Source: Branchiostoma floridae (taxonomy: Eukaryota > Chordata > Leptocardii > Amphioxiformes > Branchiostomatidae). From it: a DNA stretch of 64,000 nucleotides. The notes under the pieces were generated by a model, which made no database searches, was not told the origin of the DNA, and saw only the letters and a program-made list of their open reading frames with translations. Made by a program: the position numbers and the translations under genes. This document shows, one piece after another, positions 42,701-57,700 of the stretch. The DNA lies in the NCBI RefSeq assembly GCF_000003815.2, contig NC_049992.1:21106880-21170879 (forward strand), in the 5' to 3' direction. Within the stretch, counting starts at the first letter, position 1. Each line of letters begins with the position of its first letter.

Positions 42701-45700
42701 CCTGGTCCACACCGTTCACAAAGAAGTGCATCTCTCCATTAGATGTCCGCATCATGCCCAAACGCGACCCACCAGTCAAAGTATCCAAGTCCAGCTGGTA
42801 GCCATTTCTTATCGTACTACCATCTTGCATAACAGCAGAACCACTGCAAATTAGATCACAGAAGGTTGAACAAAATTCAGGAAAGGAAATATGTAAGTTA
42901 TACATCTTGAAAAGTAACAACTTGAGATGTATCCAATGCAGTTTCATAAGGTTGGTACATGTACATTATTGAATAAAGGACTCTTTATTTTCACAACCCT
43001 TCTTTATCCAACATCACAAGCAATCACTCGATATGTTTAAGTTTGTGAATGCATCCAATTTCCCTAGGGAGCTAAAACTCACCAAAACGACAGTGTGGAA
43101 TAACAAAAGGGTTGTGAAGAAAAAAAGGATCTTTATTCAACTACAGAATGATGTAGTTCAAAAACTTCATACCTGAGCATCCATGTATCATAGTCAATAT
43201 CAGTCATGGTGTTGGGGAATTCCAAATCATCTGGTCTTATGGCTGTCAAACCTATAAGAGAGATGTTAATTTCCTTTTTCAACAATACTACACTGATCAG
43301 ATACAAAATATATACAATAGTACAGAGCTATACTAACCTACAGTAGCTATATCAATGGTATTGATTTACAGTGTTAATTAATTTTTAAAAAAACAGGGTT
43401 TTCTACAATTCAGATTTAACTATCACATTTGACCTATATCTAAGGACATATAGTATGAAGATTACATATCCAGCAGGTAAAAAGATATGCCAAAAAGCCG
43501 TTTCTCAAACAACAGTTACTAGACACCTTTTTCCAAAATGTTGAATAATTGCTTTTTGGCATAAGGACACACCAGCTTGTAGCTCAGCCCCGGGATTCAC
43601 TGGACCATTCCATTTTTAATGAGCAAAGTGGGAGGGAAAAGGTTGAAAGGCAGAGACATGAAGCAAAGTTTTATCCACAAGATGGCTGCCTAACGTGTTT
43701 TGTAAATTGTATAGGAGTCCTGTGAGTAGTTAATCAGTAGAATGAATGAGCCTAATGAGCCTAAAATGTACTCTTTGGATTTAAGTGGTTGATTGAATCA
43801 GGGAGGTTATAAGCCAAAATATTCGGAAATTACTTCAATTATGTTATTTGTTTTGAAACAAGAGGTAATGCTAGTTCACCTTTATCCATTGGGTAACCTA
43901 TATCCGTTGCTTTTTAAAAACAGGGTAACTATGTCTAGGCACGTCAAGTCGAAGGGTGGTAGTTTTAAACTGCAATATCCTGAAAATATTGAAATTTGAA
44001 ACTAACGTTCGCCAACGTGATATCCCCAAATACCCTATTTTTAAAAGCAATGGATATATACATGTAGGTTACCCAATAGATAAAGGTGAACAAGCGTTAT
44101 AAGCATGCAAAAATTGATATCAATCAGAAAGATTAATATTCAACACAACTGAACATGTGTACCAACTGAGCTATACTAATGTCACCTAAACTTCAGCTAT
44201 CCATATCTCGTGTTTTAAACTTGCTACACACTAATCAAGACTTCGTTTACATAATGCAGCAGAGGGTAGGACCATCATGGCATCAATGATTTATCAGGTC
44301 ACAAAAACAGGCACCCTTCATAATAACCCTTGTTTCTTTGGGGAAGATACATTTTGTGGAACTCCACTTATGAAGAGCACAAAATAAACTCCATTTCCAA
44401 AAGGAAGGTACATTGTTTCGAAATTTGTGGGTCTATTTCAGTCAGTCTAAACAAAAAGTTTCTCAATCATCAACGCATGACTTTCATGTCATCAACCAAG
44501 GACATACCTGCTTCTATAGAGCCTGACCATCTGTCCACCATTTTTTCAATGACCACTTCGAAAAGCTCATTATCCTGAAGTGCTCTGTTGCTCATGATGA
44601 TGGCATCATTAAACTCTCCTCGTGCGTTTGGCCTGGATGCCGTTCTCCCATTGTTTGTTATGGTGGCATTCCTTCCATGTAAATGATGAAATCGGAGTTC
44701 CTCGGTGACACAGTTGTTGATGAGAGGGCTCCGTGGGGAAAATCTCCGGTTGTGCTCCACATCAGAACTATCCGTCTCACCATCCGACGAGAGGGGAGGG
44801 ACATCCTCTGAAGTGGCACATACATGTATGACCAGAATAAGGACTTTGAGTGATTTAAGAATAAACCTATGATACACTGGTAGATATGTGTAAGGGGTGA
44901 TACATAAAATACATAATAGTTCGAGTTGAATAACTTAACTGGGGTACGGAAGCGAGCTGGCCGACACACTCTTGCGTAGCTTTGACATGCCATGACGGCA
45001 GTCATGAGGTGCTGTACACTATAGGTCCCAAGAACAGCCGTCAACAAGAGGTTGGAGACTTCATAACTTCACGAAATATGCTGATTATGCCAAGCAATCT
45101 GCTAGGAGGCCCAAACATCACTTCTCCCTTACATCACAAGCTGTCTGCTACCAAAAACTCAAGACACTATGTCCTGGTCAAAAGATACCAAAAGATTGAA
45201 GTTCTGCTGTAGTACCGAGGTCACACATAAAGGGGCCCCAAATTGATCTTGACCTTTGTCTTTCCAACACCTATTCACGTGCCAAATACAAAGGTGGCCG
45301 CTAATACAGGTTTGACTGAGTGTACCTGTGCTATGTATCCTGGACCTGCATGTGGATCAATCAGACATCACTACAATCAATATCTCTGTGCAACTACAAT
45401 ATTGTTCTTGAGATTTACATGTACCTGACATGTCCACAATGGTAGCCTGGGCAGCCTGGCCATACAGATCTACCACAGCAATCAGTCCATCGGGGACATT
45501 GTGAGCTGCTACTCCCTGGTCCGCCCCATTCACATAGAAATGGAGTGTTCCATCCTGTTTTCTCATCACTCCTACTCTATCATTCACCTGGAGAAAGTAT
45601 GTGCAGACAACAGCTAGTACATTGTCTTTGACCTGAGTGGAAGACTGGAATATTTTCAAAGGCCCACCATTTGGCAACCGACTTTCCATCCAAACTGTTG

Positions 45701-48700
45701 AAATTTGTTCCTTTTATATATTATACACATGGTCATTTTTAAAAGGCAATTTTTTGGTAATCTGAGAATCTTAATTTAACAAAATTACCAGTTTCCAGAC
45801 ATAAATAGAGATGTGCCCTGTTTTAAATGTGCAGTCACAATCACCAGGCATATTTTATGTATTTGGCATAGAAATGCTCATCTTATTCTCGTACATAATA
45901 ATTATTATGTTGACACCAGCGAAAATACAAGAAAAGACTTGTCGGTTGTGATACCATGGTTTATCACTTCATTCGTACAAGCTTTCTATGGTCTTCAAAT
46001 TTGAAAATACAAGCAATGTTATTTTTTTGCCTGACAGGTCTTTTTTCACCTGCACAAATCAAATTTTGAGAATGCAGCGAATGTCATCCATGAAATCTAC
46101 TAAGCTGTGTGCTTACCTAATGGCAAACATTTATTGTACTAAATAAATAAAAATAATGCCGAAAAATAATGTGTTAGAGGATCAGGTTCAACTGGACTAG
46201 GAAAGCTGTTAATTTGTAAATCAGCGTTCCCGCCAGGTTCTTGAAAGTATGCGTCCAAATATTTGGGAGGGGCGTAATGAGCGCCGGAGGCGCGAGACGA
46301 GCGCCGCAGGCGCTCGCTTTCTAGGGGGGTCCGGGGGCATGCTCCCCCGGGAAATTTAGGATTTTTAAACCCTCTAGAACACTATTTCCTGCAATTTGAG
46401 AGGATAATCATGCACTTGAGATTGGACGTCGGTTTCCTCTTTTACTCCCATTTTCAGTTATCGACGACCACCCTCTTCATCAAAATACGTAAAAAAACTA
46501 TAAGCACAGGGAATCAGCCTTCCGTGGTCTGGCCCGGGTATTATTTGTCCAGACATGTCTATATGAAAATTTGGGATTTTTGATGCTTCGAAACTGGGCT
46601 CTAGCCAATTCGTCAGCCTAATAGTATGGAAAAATTCTGCCAATTTTTTTCCGTCAATGAATACAAACAAATGTCTACTTCCTGCAATCGATGTTGCGCC
46701 CTCCCGCATCAAATAGTTTTCTGAGACGATAAAATAACGGCGCCATCACACTTTGTGTTTTTTTTTCTATTTTGCCCGATGATTTTACTCAAATTTTTCG
46801 AATCGGTGGGGTTTTACAAGGCCGCGCCGTCATTTTCCACGAGCGTGCGTTTGTTTCCTGCGACCTCAGGTAACCCCGTTTTCGGAGTGAAATCTTTGGC
46901 TGGATTTCTTTTTAAATAGACCAAGGACGTTGTACATTACTCGAAGGAGGACGATCTGCTGCCTCTTTGGCAGTGATCAGTGCCGGTGTAGCCTTGAAGC
47001 AGTACGCTGCAGTAGCCAGAAAGACGTCCAACGTTCTGGACGCTGCGATCGACGATCCATCTGGGGAGGGGGGCGTGCCGCGCCATGTGCCACGGACGCC
47101 AACGCTAGTGCACAACCGACTCGATCGACGCCTGACAACAATATTGCGGCCCCTTTTCTGCCGCAAATTTTGTCTTTTTGAAACAAAACAAATTTTGTAA
47201 ATAAGAAATAAAGTGTATAGTTTTGAATTCTTCCCTTATTTACCGCGCACGTTTTTTTTTTTATAAAACTTGGATAAATGGGGAAACTTTAATAGTAAAT
47301 TGTTAGCAGCTAGGGAAGAAACACAAGTTGCCAGACGACACGGGCGGCTACCAACGTCACGTGCGCTAATACCCGGTAACTTTTTTCCCGATGACCAATG
47401 ACAGAGTGTAACATTACATTTATCGAATGTTGATTGGTTATTAAGATGATTGGATTTGGACCTGGTGGCCAATCTAGACTACTTGGCGCCGGCGGCCTGT
47501 TTTCAAAAATACCGACTGCCAATCAACTGCCCACAGCGTGAGAACTTTTGTTGAGATGTGCAGCACTTGCGCAGAACAGTTTGTTCGTTCAATACTAGTA
47601 TTGCCCACAAATCTTTAACAAATACGTGAAAATGAGGACAAGTTAGTATCATGTTAATATCAGAATATAAAATCTGCATAAGATTTCTTCGAGTGTTAAA
47701 GAATGCTGACTGTCAGATGTATTTCACGGACTACAAAAAATTACATTGCGCAACGGACGGCTCAGACTGGTGCGTGGCAGGGTGTGTCGCACATGGATCC
47801 GCTAGTTGTAAAACGTGCCGCGCTTCGCCCCATGCCCAGACTACTGGGATGACCGGAAAGTGAAGAATTTGAAGTATAAATTGTAAAGGTAGGATTCCTT
47901 CTTATAAAGACAGATTTTTTTTAAAGATTCCAGATACATTTTGTACACAGGTGGTACAGGTCAGTCTTTCTTTCAGAATTTTTTATGGACGCATTCAGCC
48001 GAGCCGAGTGCGTCTTTCCAGAAAAAAATGCGTCCAAAGACGTAAAGACGTATGCCTGGCGGGAACGCTGTTGTAAATGTTACCTACACATTCAAGACTG
48101 TCATGTTATCAGGAGTATATACTATACATTTGTAAATAGCAGGTGTAACATGTAGCTAGAATATCAGTCTGCAAATAAAGTGATGTACAACCACACATAC
48201 TAAAACAGCAGCTGACAGAACTCCAACATGTACCTTTAGTCTGTCTAAGTTATGCCCGTATTCATCCAGCACAGTTGTGCCGTTGTGCATGATGCCATTT
48301 CCTGTCATCATCCAGGTACCAGAACGCACATTTGTCATGGTGGACGGGAACTCCAGTTCAGGGGGGGTGTGAGAAGTCAGACCAATCTCTATGGACCCTG
48401 CCCACTTGTCCACCATCTTGTCTATCCGAACTGTGAACATCTCCAATGTGCGTAGGGGTCGTGTGGTAAGGATGACACCATTGTTGAAGTCTTCAAGCGC
48501 ACTATATGATAAACAACACAAAGCATCAATATAACCATGATACATATGGCATAGGGCTGGGTACCGGTACAGAAAATTCAGGTCCAGGTCCGGTTCAGGT
48601 CCAAAGGATCAGGTCCAGGTCCGGACCTGAACCTGGTCCTGATGCAGTATGACTCATACCAATGGTCCATTTCACTACAAAGAGACCTATTTGGTGTAGT

Positions 48701-51700
48701 ATTAGACTTACACTGGCGTTTAAAATCCTTCAACGCTAACCGCACCTGTACGATCAGCTGTAAAACGTGGTAGAAATTACTATAAACTCTATTCTACTTC
48801 ACTCTTGTTATTTTCTTCCACCTGCAAGCGCCAAAACGTGTGAATGCCTGATAAAATTATCTGTTAATTTTCTAATCGGTCCAACATCCGGTCCAACATC
48901 CGGTCCACCTAATTTTTTCAGGTCCGGTTTTTCTGGACCGGTCCAATAAGAAAAACCGGTTTTGTACCGGTACACTGTACCGATACCCAGCCCTAATATG
49001 GCATATATGTACTAGTAAGACAACCTGCAACAAGTACATACATGTAAGAGTCACCCAAAGTTCAGGTGACTCTGCATCTTTGTAAATTGTAGCAATTAAA
49101 GAACCTCTAGCTCTGTCTGTCATCCAGACAGGTTGCTCTACCTGCAGGTTACTTCTACAACCTACTACACTGTATCTGGTTTGAAAATGCAGGAAAGAGT
49201 AGTTCAGATAGTCAAGATATCAAAGTTTCCCAGGCCTCCCTCGACAGCCTCGCATATTCAGCACTCAACAAGATGAAAATTTGGTCAGCAATATTTCATG
49301 ATCCCCCCCCCCCCACTTCTAATCTACTTCTGAGTGCTTGAAATAGTTTTTTCAACCAGCCCAGGTGGTAACCTGATAGCCTGGTATCCAGCCGTAACAT
49401 AGTTCCCGGGTCTCTTCTCTCCTCTCCACAACTCCAGAGTCTCTTCTCTATTACGGCTGGATACCAGGCTAGTAACCTGAGTCAAAAGTCAGGTTGCACC
49501 ATCAGCATTTCAGGTTGCCCCACTTCCAGCTTTACTTAATACTTTCTTCAACTTTGCTAATTATCAATTACTTTTTCTTCCAGTTACATGTAACAACTTA
49601 TATTCTACAATGATGAAGGTTAGACATTCAGGTGATGAGATACGCCAAGAAAAAACACGCAACTGGATATGATTTTGGAAACAGACGTTTCAGATATCAG
49701 TGTCATAATGATTCATAAAAGATAGTGGATACTATCTGAAATGACTGACCATTTCCAAAATCATATCCAGTTGTTCTAACTTGCTCTCCAGTTGAGTAAC
49801 TGCTTTTTGGGGTACCTAATGTTGTCAAGAAATATTTGCAAAAGCTTATGCACGAAGGTGGAGGAAAAACGGTGTTCCAACTGCAACGCTACCTGCATGA
49901 GTTTAAAATTAAGTTATGCCAAGCAAAATGTGGTTGTATTTGCAAGTGTGCAAGTGGGTATTCCAAGCACTGTACTGAAACAGACAGACCAAAATCAATA
50001 CATTTGATTGAAGAATTAGTAGCCTCCTCCATTGACCCAATAACCTGGCCTGCCTGTCATGTCTAATTAATGGCAACAGTAACTGTTATGTTTCACCACC
50101 TCTGAACACTACTTCCGTTTTCAATGACGAGTCGAGTAGTAACACAGCGTTCTGCTGAATGATTTAGAAATTTGGGTAGTAAAGTTCATGAGCACACTCT
50201 TATCTGACTTTTTCAGCTTGACTGGCTTGGTTGCCACAATGTCCTGAATCAAGGGTGTACAGTTTATTAGGGACGTGCAGTTCATTACAGAAAATACAAT
50301 ATTCGTGATGCCACTTAGGCCCTGCTTAACTTGTGAAATGGGTGCGGCAAAGTGAAAAGTTTGTTTGTTTCAAGATACTTTTGTGTTAAAGCACATACAT
50401 AATTTATACTAGCTTGAAATTGTTTTTTCATCATGTTGATTACGAATCCCTATAATTGCTGCAATGAGAAACATGTACATTACACAAAATACATCACATA
50501 ATCAGGGGTGCCAAAGCATTTGCACGAACCCTATGAGATTAGACGAAAACATACGAACCGCATGACAATCACACGAATCACTATGCGAAAACGTACGAAT
50601 ATTATGTGACTTGCATGAACCTTATGCGAATGACGTAATTTCAGGTGACCCCGCGGTGGTCAGCTGATTTGCATAAGGTTTGTGCAAATCGCATAAAGTT
50701 CGTGTGTGTCACATACACTGTAGTTCATGCGAATCACATATTAAAGTCCGTACGTTTTTGCAAAGTGATTTGTGTGATTTTCATAAGGTTTGTGCATTTT
50801 CACAATATTCATTTGTGCGTATCACATAATAGGGTTGGTGCAAATGCTTAGGCACCCCTAATAATGTCCAACTTACTTGGGTCTCAGGGCAGTCCTGCCT
50901 CCATTGATGACAGCAGCATGTGAGCCACATTTGGGGTGGAATAAAATCTTCTCAGACTCCTCCATACCACTACAAGGTACTGAAGGAATGGTTTATTATC
51001 AGAAAAGAACAGTAAATATTAAAGAAAAAATACTCAGTCTGTAATAACGTACTAGTATATCACATATCAGACACACACTAAATCGCACAAATCATGGGAA
51101 CATGAAGATTAATGTAATGAAGATTATTAACGATGCTACAAAATGTCTTTGTCGTATATAGTCAGTGTCACCTAAGGCCACAGCAAGTAAATTTTATAGA
51201 TGACATCAGGGCGTGCATTAATTTAAGCCTGATGTCAGAAAAAAAACAAGATTTTTTTCTTCTACAGGGATGGTCAACATGACGATAAAGTACCAAAATG
51301 AGCAAATATGTTGTGTTGTAGGCTAATGGCTGTACTTGTAGAAGTGGCACTGTAGTTGTAGAAAGGAAACTTATTGGATAGTTGTAAAAGTGACACCAAT
51401 ATGGAAGCCATGAGTGTGTTTACCAACTTTGTTGGTGATGCCAGTCTACCACACTAGTGTCACTTTTACCACACCAGTATATGTATTGAATACCTTGAAT
51501 GCCTTGTTGGCTCTAATACCATGTTTTGTCCCTTTAATTCTTGTTACAACATTCATCACAGCTTTATGGTGCCTATTTTTGAAAATGTAGCCATCTTGTT
51601 TTTCTCACCCATCTTGTTTTTTTTTCGCCCTATCGCACCTTTTTTGCAGTCTGCAGAGGATGCCATCCATAAAATTTACTTGCTGTGGCCTAAGTGGTAC

Positions 51701-54700
51701 TAACCGCTGTTGTACAGCAAAAAGGTGATTGATAAAATTAATACAATAATGTTGTCCTCAAGTACATCAGCTGTAAATGACAGTAACAGACTACAGTGTA
51801 TGGTACTACCGCGAACTTAAAACCACCGCGAAAAGTCCTTATTCCTGCTACTGCAAAATTAAATCCCCACAAACTTAAATGCATTTACAGTAAACTGAAA
51901 CAGAAACATTGCAAAAGAGTTATACACTCAAGGAAGAAATGGTGGTTTCGCTGCACTAACAGTAAGCTACATTCAGCAACTTAATGTATATCATAACTTA
52001 ATTACTTAACAAAGAACATTAGAGCAACAAACCTGATTCATTGTCAAACCCAACTGTCATGGTTCGCAGTATCCGATTGGTCCTTCTGTCAATCCTGTCA
52101 GAATGGGGCACGTGTCGAGGAGACTCCGGATCCACCAGTGTGACCTTGACTGTCATACCATATAAGTCTACAACACCGTACACAGAACCTGGGGTGCGCT
52201 GGGCAGCCAGGCCTTGGTCAAGTCCATTCACATAAAAGTGAAGATCACCGTTGGATTTTCGCATCAGTCCAACTACATCTCCTTCCTGTCAGGACAAGCA
52301 AGAAAAAAAGTTAGTAATGTGCACATTAATGTAGTGCTCACCCACTAGAGACAGAAAGGGCTTGTTATAAAAGTTGTCAGTTCAAGATAGATTGTGCAAA
52401 TACTGTGCGACGGATGCACTGGAAGATGAAATACATTTTATATGTAACTGCCCCCATTATGAGGATGAAAGAAACAACCTTTTTGACACAATCAAAACAA
52501 TTATATTTCCAACCTTTCACCAGCTAGTAGACATCCAAAAAACTACATTCTTACAAGTTCAAATCACAGAACCCACTAATCATTAAAAACGTGGGACTTT
52601 TCATGAGCCACTGTCTCCAAAGAAGAAGTCAAAACTCTGTAAAGAATGTAGAATCATGCATATAGATAGCTGTATAGAATAGACACTGGTTACTTTTTAC
52701 TGTCTGTGGCCTTGCAAATAGACTACAAGCATGGATAATACATTAAACAATATATAACTTAAGAGAAAACTTAAGGTAAATAAACTTTTTTTAAACTATC
52801 TCCCACAAGAATTTGGTGGGTGCATCAAACTAAGGTGAGCTGTAGGTTATCTTGATAAAACTTTGTGCTGTGAGTTGATTGCAGAATCTCTGAACTCATC
52901 TAGACAATTGAGAGAATTATAAACTGAGACAATTATATTGCCTTTGACAAGAAGGCTCAGTTATGCCATGTTGTGCACACACCTTAAAATTAAAGGGTTA
53001 AAACAACTCTTCAGTAAGAACTTACAGTGAGCTCATCCAGGTTGAACTCGCCATATTCCCTAAGTGTGGATCTTCCATTGGTAAGAACACCTCCTCCACT
53101 CATCATAATAGTTCCTTCCATACAAATACAACAGTTCTTGGTAAATAGGAAACTCAGATAATAAATCTTAAAGAATATCAATAACAGCAGCATGAAAGCT
53201 ATTGGTAAGCAGCATAAAGAAATTCAATCAGCTGTTTCACAATGTCTACATGGATTTCAAGACAAGGTTGATGCTACTGAGTAGCCTGGTATGCTACAAA
53301 ATTCAGCCATGTTGTTTTTTCGCCCATGTTTTTTTTTTTTTTGCCCTGGCATTATTTTTTTGCAGTCTGCTGAGGATGTCATCCATAAGATTTACTAATT
53401 GAGGCCTGATTGACGACATCGTAATTTGCATCAACCTTGTCTAGACTTTAGAATAGGACTTAATATTAAGAGAAGAAAAAAACAGAATGTCATGTTCTGA
53501 AGATACTAGGCTGCTAATAATCTACCTTGTCTTTGTTTTAAGTACACCTACCTGTATATCAAATATCATAGCAGTTGCAGTCTACATGTACTGTAACTTA
53601 ACAAACTAAACCATGAGTGTAAGTTCATCTGTGACGGTAGTCAACATTATGTTACAATTTTTACAATTTTACAAGACTTTATATCTGTGCACAAAATAAA
53701 GTGCTAATACCAACAAGCTTTCGATCAGTCCTCTGATCCTTTTCAAGTTGAAATGACCCAGGTTTGTGTGACTTTATTTAGGTTTTGGGTGTGTGACTTA
53801 GGTTTTGGTCAGAAGAAGAAGAGGGTTTGGGGTCATTTCAACTTGAAAAGGGTCACAGGACTGATCGAAAGCTTGTTGGTATTAGCACTTTACATGTATT
53901 TTGTGCACGGATGTAAAGTCTTAAAATTGTAACATAAACTAAACCATGCACTAAGACAAGACAGAAAAACAACTGTTACAAAAAGTCATCAAGTCATAAA
54001 TGTTAAGGAAAGTGTTTGTGCATATGACTTACCAGATCGCATGTTAGTCATGGTAGCGGGGAACTCCAGGGTGGCAGGGTTGTGAGTTGTAATTCCCATC
54101 TCTATTGAACCTGACCACTTGTCCACAAGTCTGTCAATACGGACCTGCTCCCACCAAGCATATCAATTATTACATGCAGTACAGAACTGACCAGAAAATT
54201 TCATAATCATCACCATCATTGAAGTCTGGTAAATTTTGTCGACAGATCTACTGTAACAATAAATAATGTTTCTGTCCAAAGATAAAAAGAAATACTGGGT
54301 TTTCGATTACGGATTTAGGATGCAAAGTTAACCAGACATTCAACAGAAACTGTGATGCAGTCTGACAACTCCTATACACGAGGGTCAGCATGGGTGGGTG
54401 GGTGTCTTTAAAACGGTGAATTTAGGAGGCGCGGTAACGCTTAACGGTGAATTCAGGAGGCGCGGTAACGCTTACAGTGAATTCAGGAGTTTAATACAAC
54501 TATGTCCAGGGGTGGAGGTCCTCACTCTCCATAAAACCATATGTGATTTTTATGAAAATTTTATTAACTTAGCTTAGCAAAATTTGCAGGAAAATGCAGG
54601 GAATAGCATCTCGGAGGGTCAAGATTTCAAAATACAAAGCATAACTGTTACAGTAGATAGATGTGCATTTCGCATTGGGTGAAAATATCTGACAAGTGAC

Positions 54701-57700
54701 AATGTGAGAAGTAAAAGGTGCCCAGAACACAGAGGAATCACAGGGACAATATCCGCTACCTCAACTACATTCGCTTCCGTGGGGAATGCTTTCCCACCAC
54801 AGAGGCAGCCGCAGCAAATTTCTGATGGGGGGAACTGTTCCTGAGTCCTGACAAAATTTTCAGCACTTGGATCGGCGAAGGTGCGACGCATCGCAGTTCA
54901 CTATCCTCAGTAGCAACAATACATTCATTTTCCAAATTCATATCCAGTTGCTAAAGTAACTGCTTTTTGGCAGTCAATTACAATTAACTATCTGGTTAGC
55001 CTGGTATCCGAAAATATTATAGCTCCTGAGTCTCTTCTGTCCTGCACATGCAGACAGAAGGGACTTGGGAGTCGGGAGGTATAGTACAATACGCTTGGAT
55101 ACCAGGCTAGTATCTGGTAACTACATGTACATACTTCAAACATTTCATGGTCTCTGATAGCCCTCGTGGTGATCACAACACCGTTATTGAACTCATCTAG
55201 TGGCCGTCGTCTCTCTGCAGATCTTCCCTGATTGGTCAGCTTCACCAATGCACCGCATCGTTCGTGGAAGCGCAGACTGTCATTGGAGGCCGGCGTGGTC
55301 TCAGCTAGCACAGCGTTGTTAGCTGAGTCATTGTCATTAGCTGAGAAAAAATGATAACAATTAACTCAAGATAAAGATTTAAGTATTGGAAGTACAAATT
55401 GTTTCCCATAATAAACAAGTGCATGTCTATTATTATTTGACACCTGAGTGACGAACATGCGCTAGAACTGTCGCTGTGACAGAAAACTGTGCATGTACAG
55501 TGTATACATGTATGTACACTGGTCATAAAATGATGATAGTGTCCATATGCATTTCAATTTTACATTTTTGTTCAGTTTCAGCCCCTGCCAATTTTGATTT
55601 TGGAACTGCAGGGGCATTTTTGTCATGTTATTCCAAAAAAGATAACGGCAGAAAGGAACGAGGGATTGTCATCATTTTACTTTTTTAGGCATGCGGGTAG
55701 CTTAGGCAAAGATGTTCATAATGATATACATGTTATGCAAATGAGGACTTAATTTGCATAAAAGGCTTGGTTCACCCAAAATTGTAGCTGCACCCCATTT
55801 TCTTCTGTGGGTACATCAGTGCACCCAACTGAGTTTGTAGATTTAAGTTTGTAAACATATATTTTAATATACACCATATGTATTCTTGATCTAAGTGTTA
55901 GAGGGTACAATGTATGTGGCTATAACATATTTCCTGAAGATGTGGCGTGAGTGTGTGTGGTTGGGCTTGAGGTTGTCAACTACTGTTTGTCTAGCACTTT
56001 GCTCACAACATCGATTCTTATGTAATTCTCTACTTGGTATGTTTCAAATATTGGTATATATACAAATCATCATTTATATGTGTTGGCACTTGTATCTGAC
56101 ATGTGGTCTTTACATGTTACATTTACATATCACTGACCATACAAGACCACTTAATTTGGTCACTAGTATTATGAAGTATTTAGTAGTATTGTATAACCCC
56201 TGATTATGTTGTATAAGTTAATAATACACATACCTTGTGGGGTCTCCATCAGTGTTATCTGACAACATTTCCCATACATGTCAATCACAGGCCACACCCG
56301 CTGTGGCAGCCCAGTCGCAGCCACCCCAGAGTCTTCACCATTTACAAAAATGTGCAGATCTCCATTGGCCATCCTCTGTACCCCCACACAGTCACCCTCA
56401 GCAAGGGTGTCCAGGTCTGCGCCGTAGTTGTCACGGATAGAGCGACCATCCTTGAGGATGGAACACCCTGAAAACATGACAAGTCAACTTTGTAGATCAT
56501 ATAAAAACAAGACAATGCAATATTGACATAATGTTCTGAAGTGTTAGCTTGTATAATATTAACTATATTGTTTATGCTGTTATATTAGGTTAGATTAGTT
56601 TAGTTGTAGTAGTGCATAGCTCAACTGTATACACAGATTGCCATACATTGTACCAGTCCTGTTACAATTGTCGCGCAATAAAGTTCTCCTTCCTAAGTTC
56701 TTCTTCTATAAAACCTTAGAAGTTAGAGCTAGGAAACAGGGCTCGAAATCCTTTTTTTCTGCATGCCTGCATCAGTGCAGGTAACACTGAAAATTACTTG
56801 CACCAGACAAACTTTACCTGCACCACTCTGAACGTAGGAAGAATGGACCATACTAAATTTGTTCAGGAACCATTGCTTTTTTTATATATACATGATAGGT
56901 GTTAACAGTCAATGTAGCTAATAACAATCCATATACACCTACATCATCCTGACATTTATGTATAAAACCCAGTACATGGGCCAATGCAGGTTAGGTACAG
57001 GTAGACATCAGAAATACCTGCACAGCTCCAATTTTACCTGCACTAACCTGTATATGCAGGTGGTATTTCGAGCCCTGAGACATGTATTATAGTATTCCTC
57101 TACAAATACACATAGCCACATAGACAAAGCAAGCTGATATCTACATGAAACAGTAATGTCACGTAACACCATTACAAAGATTTTCATATTGTAATTAGTG
57201 CAATACAGCACGTATTGAACGTCAGATGCACATAATCTTTACCTTGTTCCCTCCAGATTTTACTGGTTAGCCTAGTTGTCTCATTCTTGTACCTTATAGA
57301 TATCAAAATTGAAGTGCCTTGTGTACATGATTTTGCAATAAAGATGACAAAAGGTAACTTCTACACACTACCTGAATTGTCTGATTGTTTCTGCAATCAT
57401 ATCCAGTTGCTTATCATGAGTAACTGCTTTTTGGATCTTTTGATATTCCTCTCTACTGCATTTACATTGAGGGACCTTATTTAGTGTCATAAGATTCAAA
57501 GGATTGAAGAATTTTCTTCATTCATTATGCAGAGTGGCTCCTGATTTGCATGATTTGTATCTACATAGTATATTATAACATTAGGTTATAACCAAAGAGT
57601 GTAATAAGTCTGAGACTAAAATCTGCTTGGAGGCTCATCTGAGGGAACAGCAGTTTTCTGTATCATCATCATCATCATCTTCATCATTATGCATTCAGTT

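Noticed and set aside
56737..57077. 8-bp target duplication around the CAGGGCTCGAAAT element
   Set aside because: Flanks ctaggaaa and agacatgt do not match, so hAT membership is suggested by the ends only.
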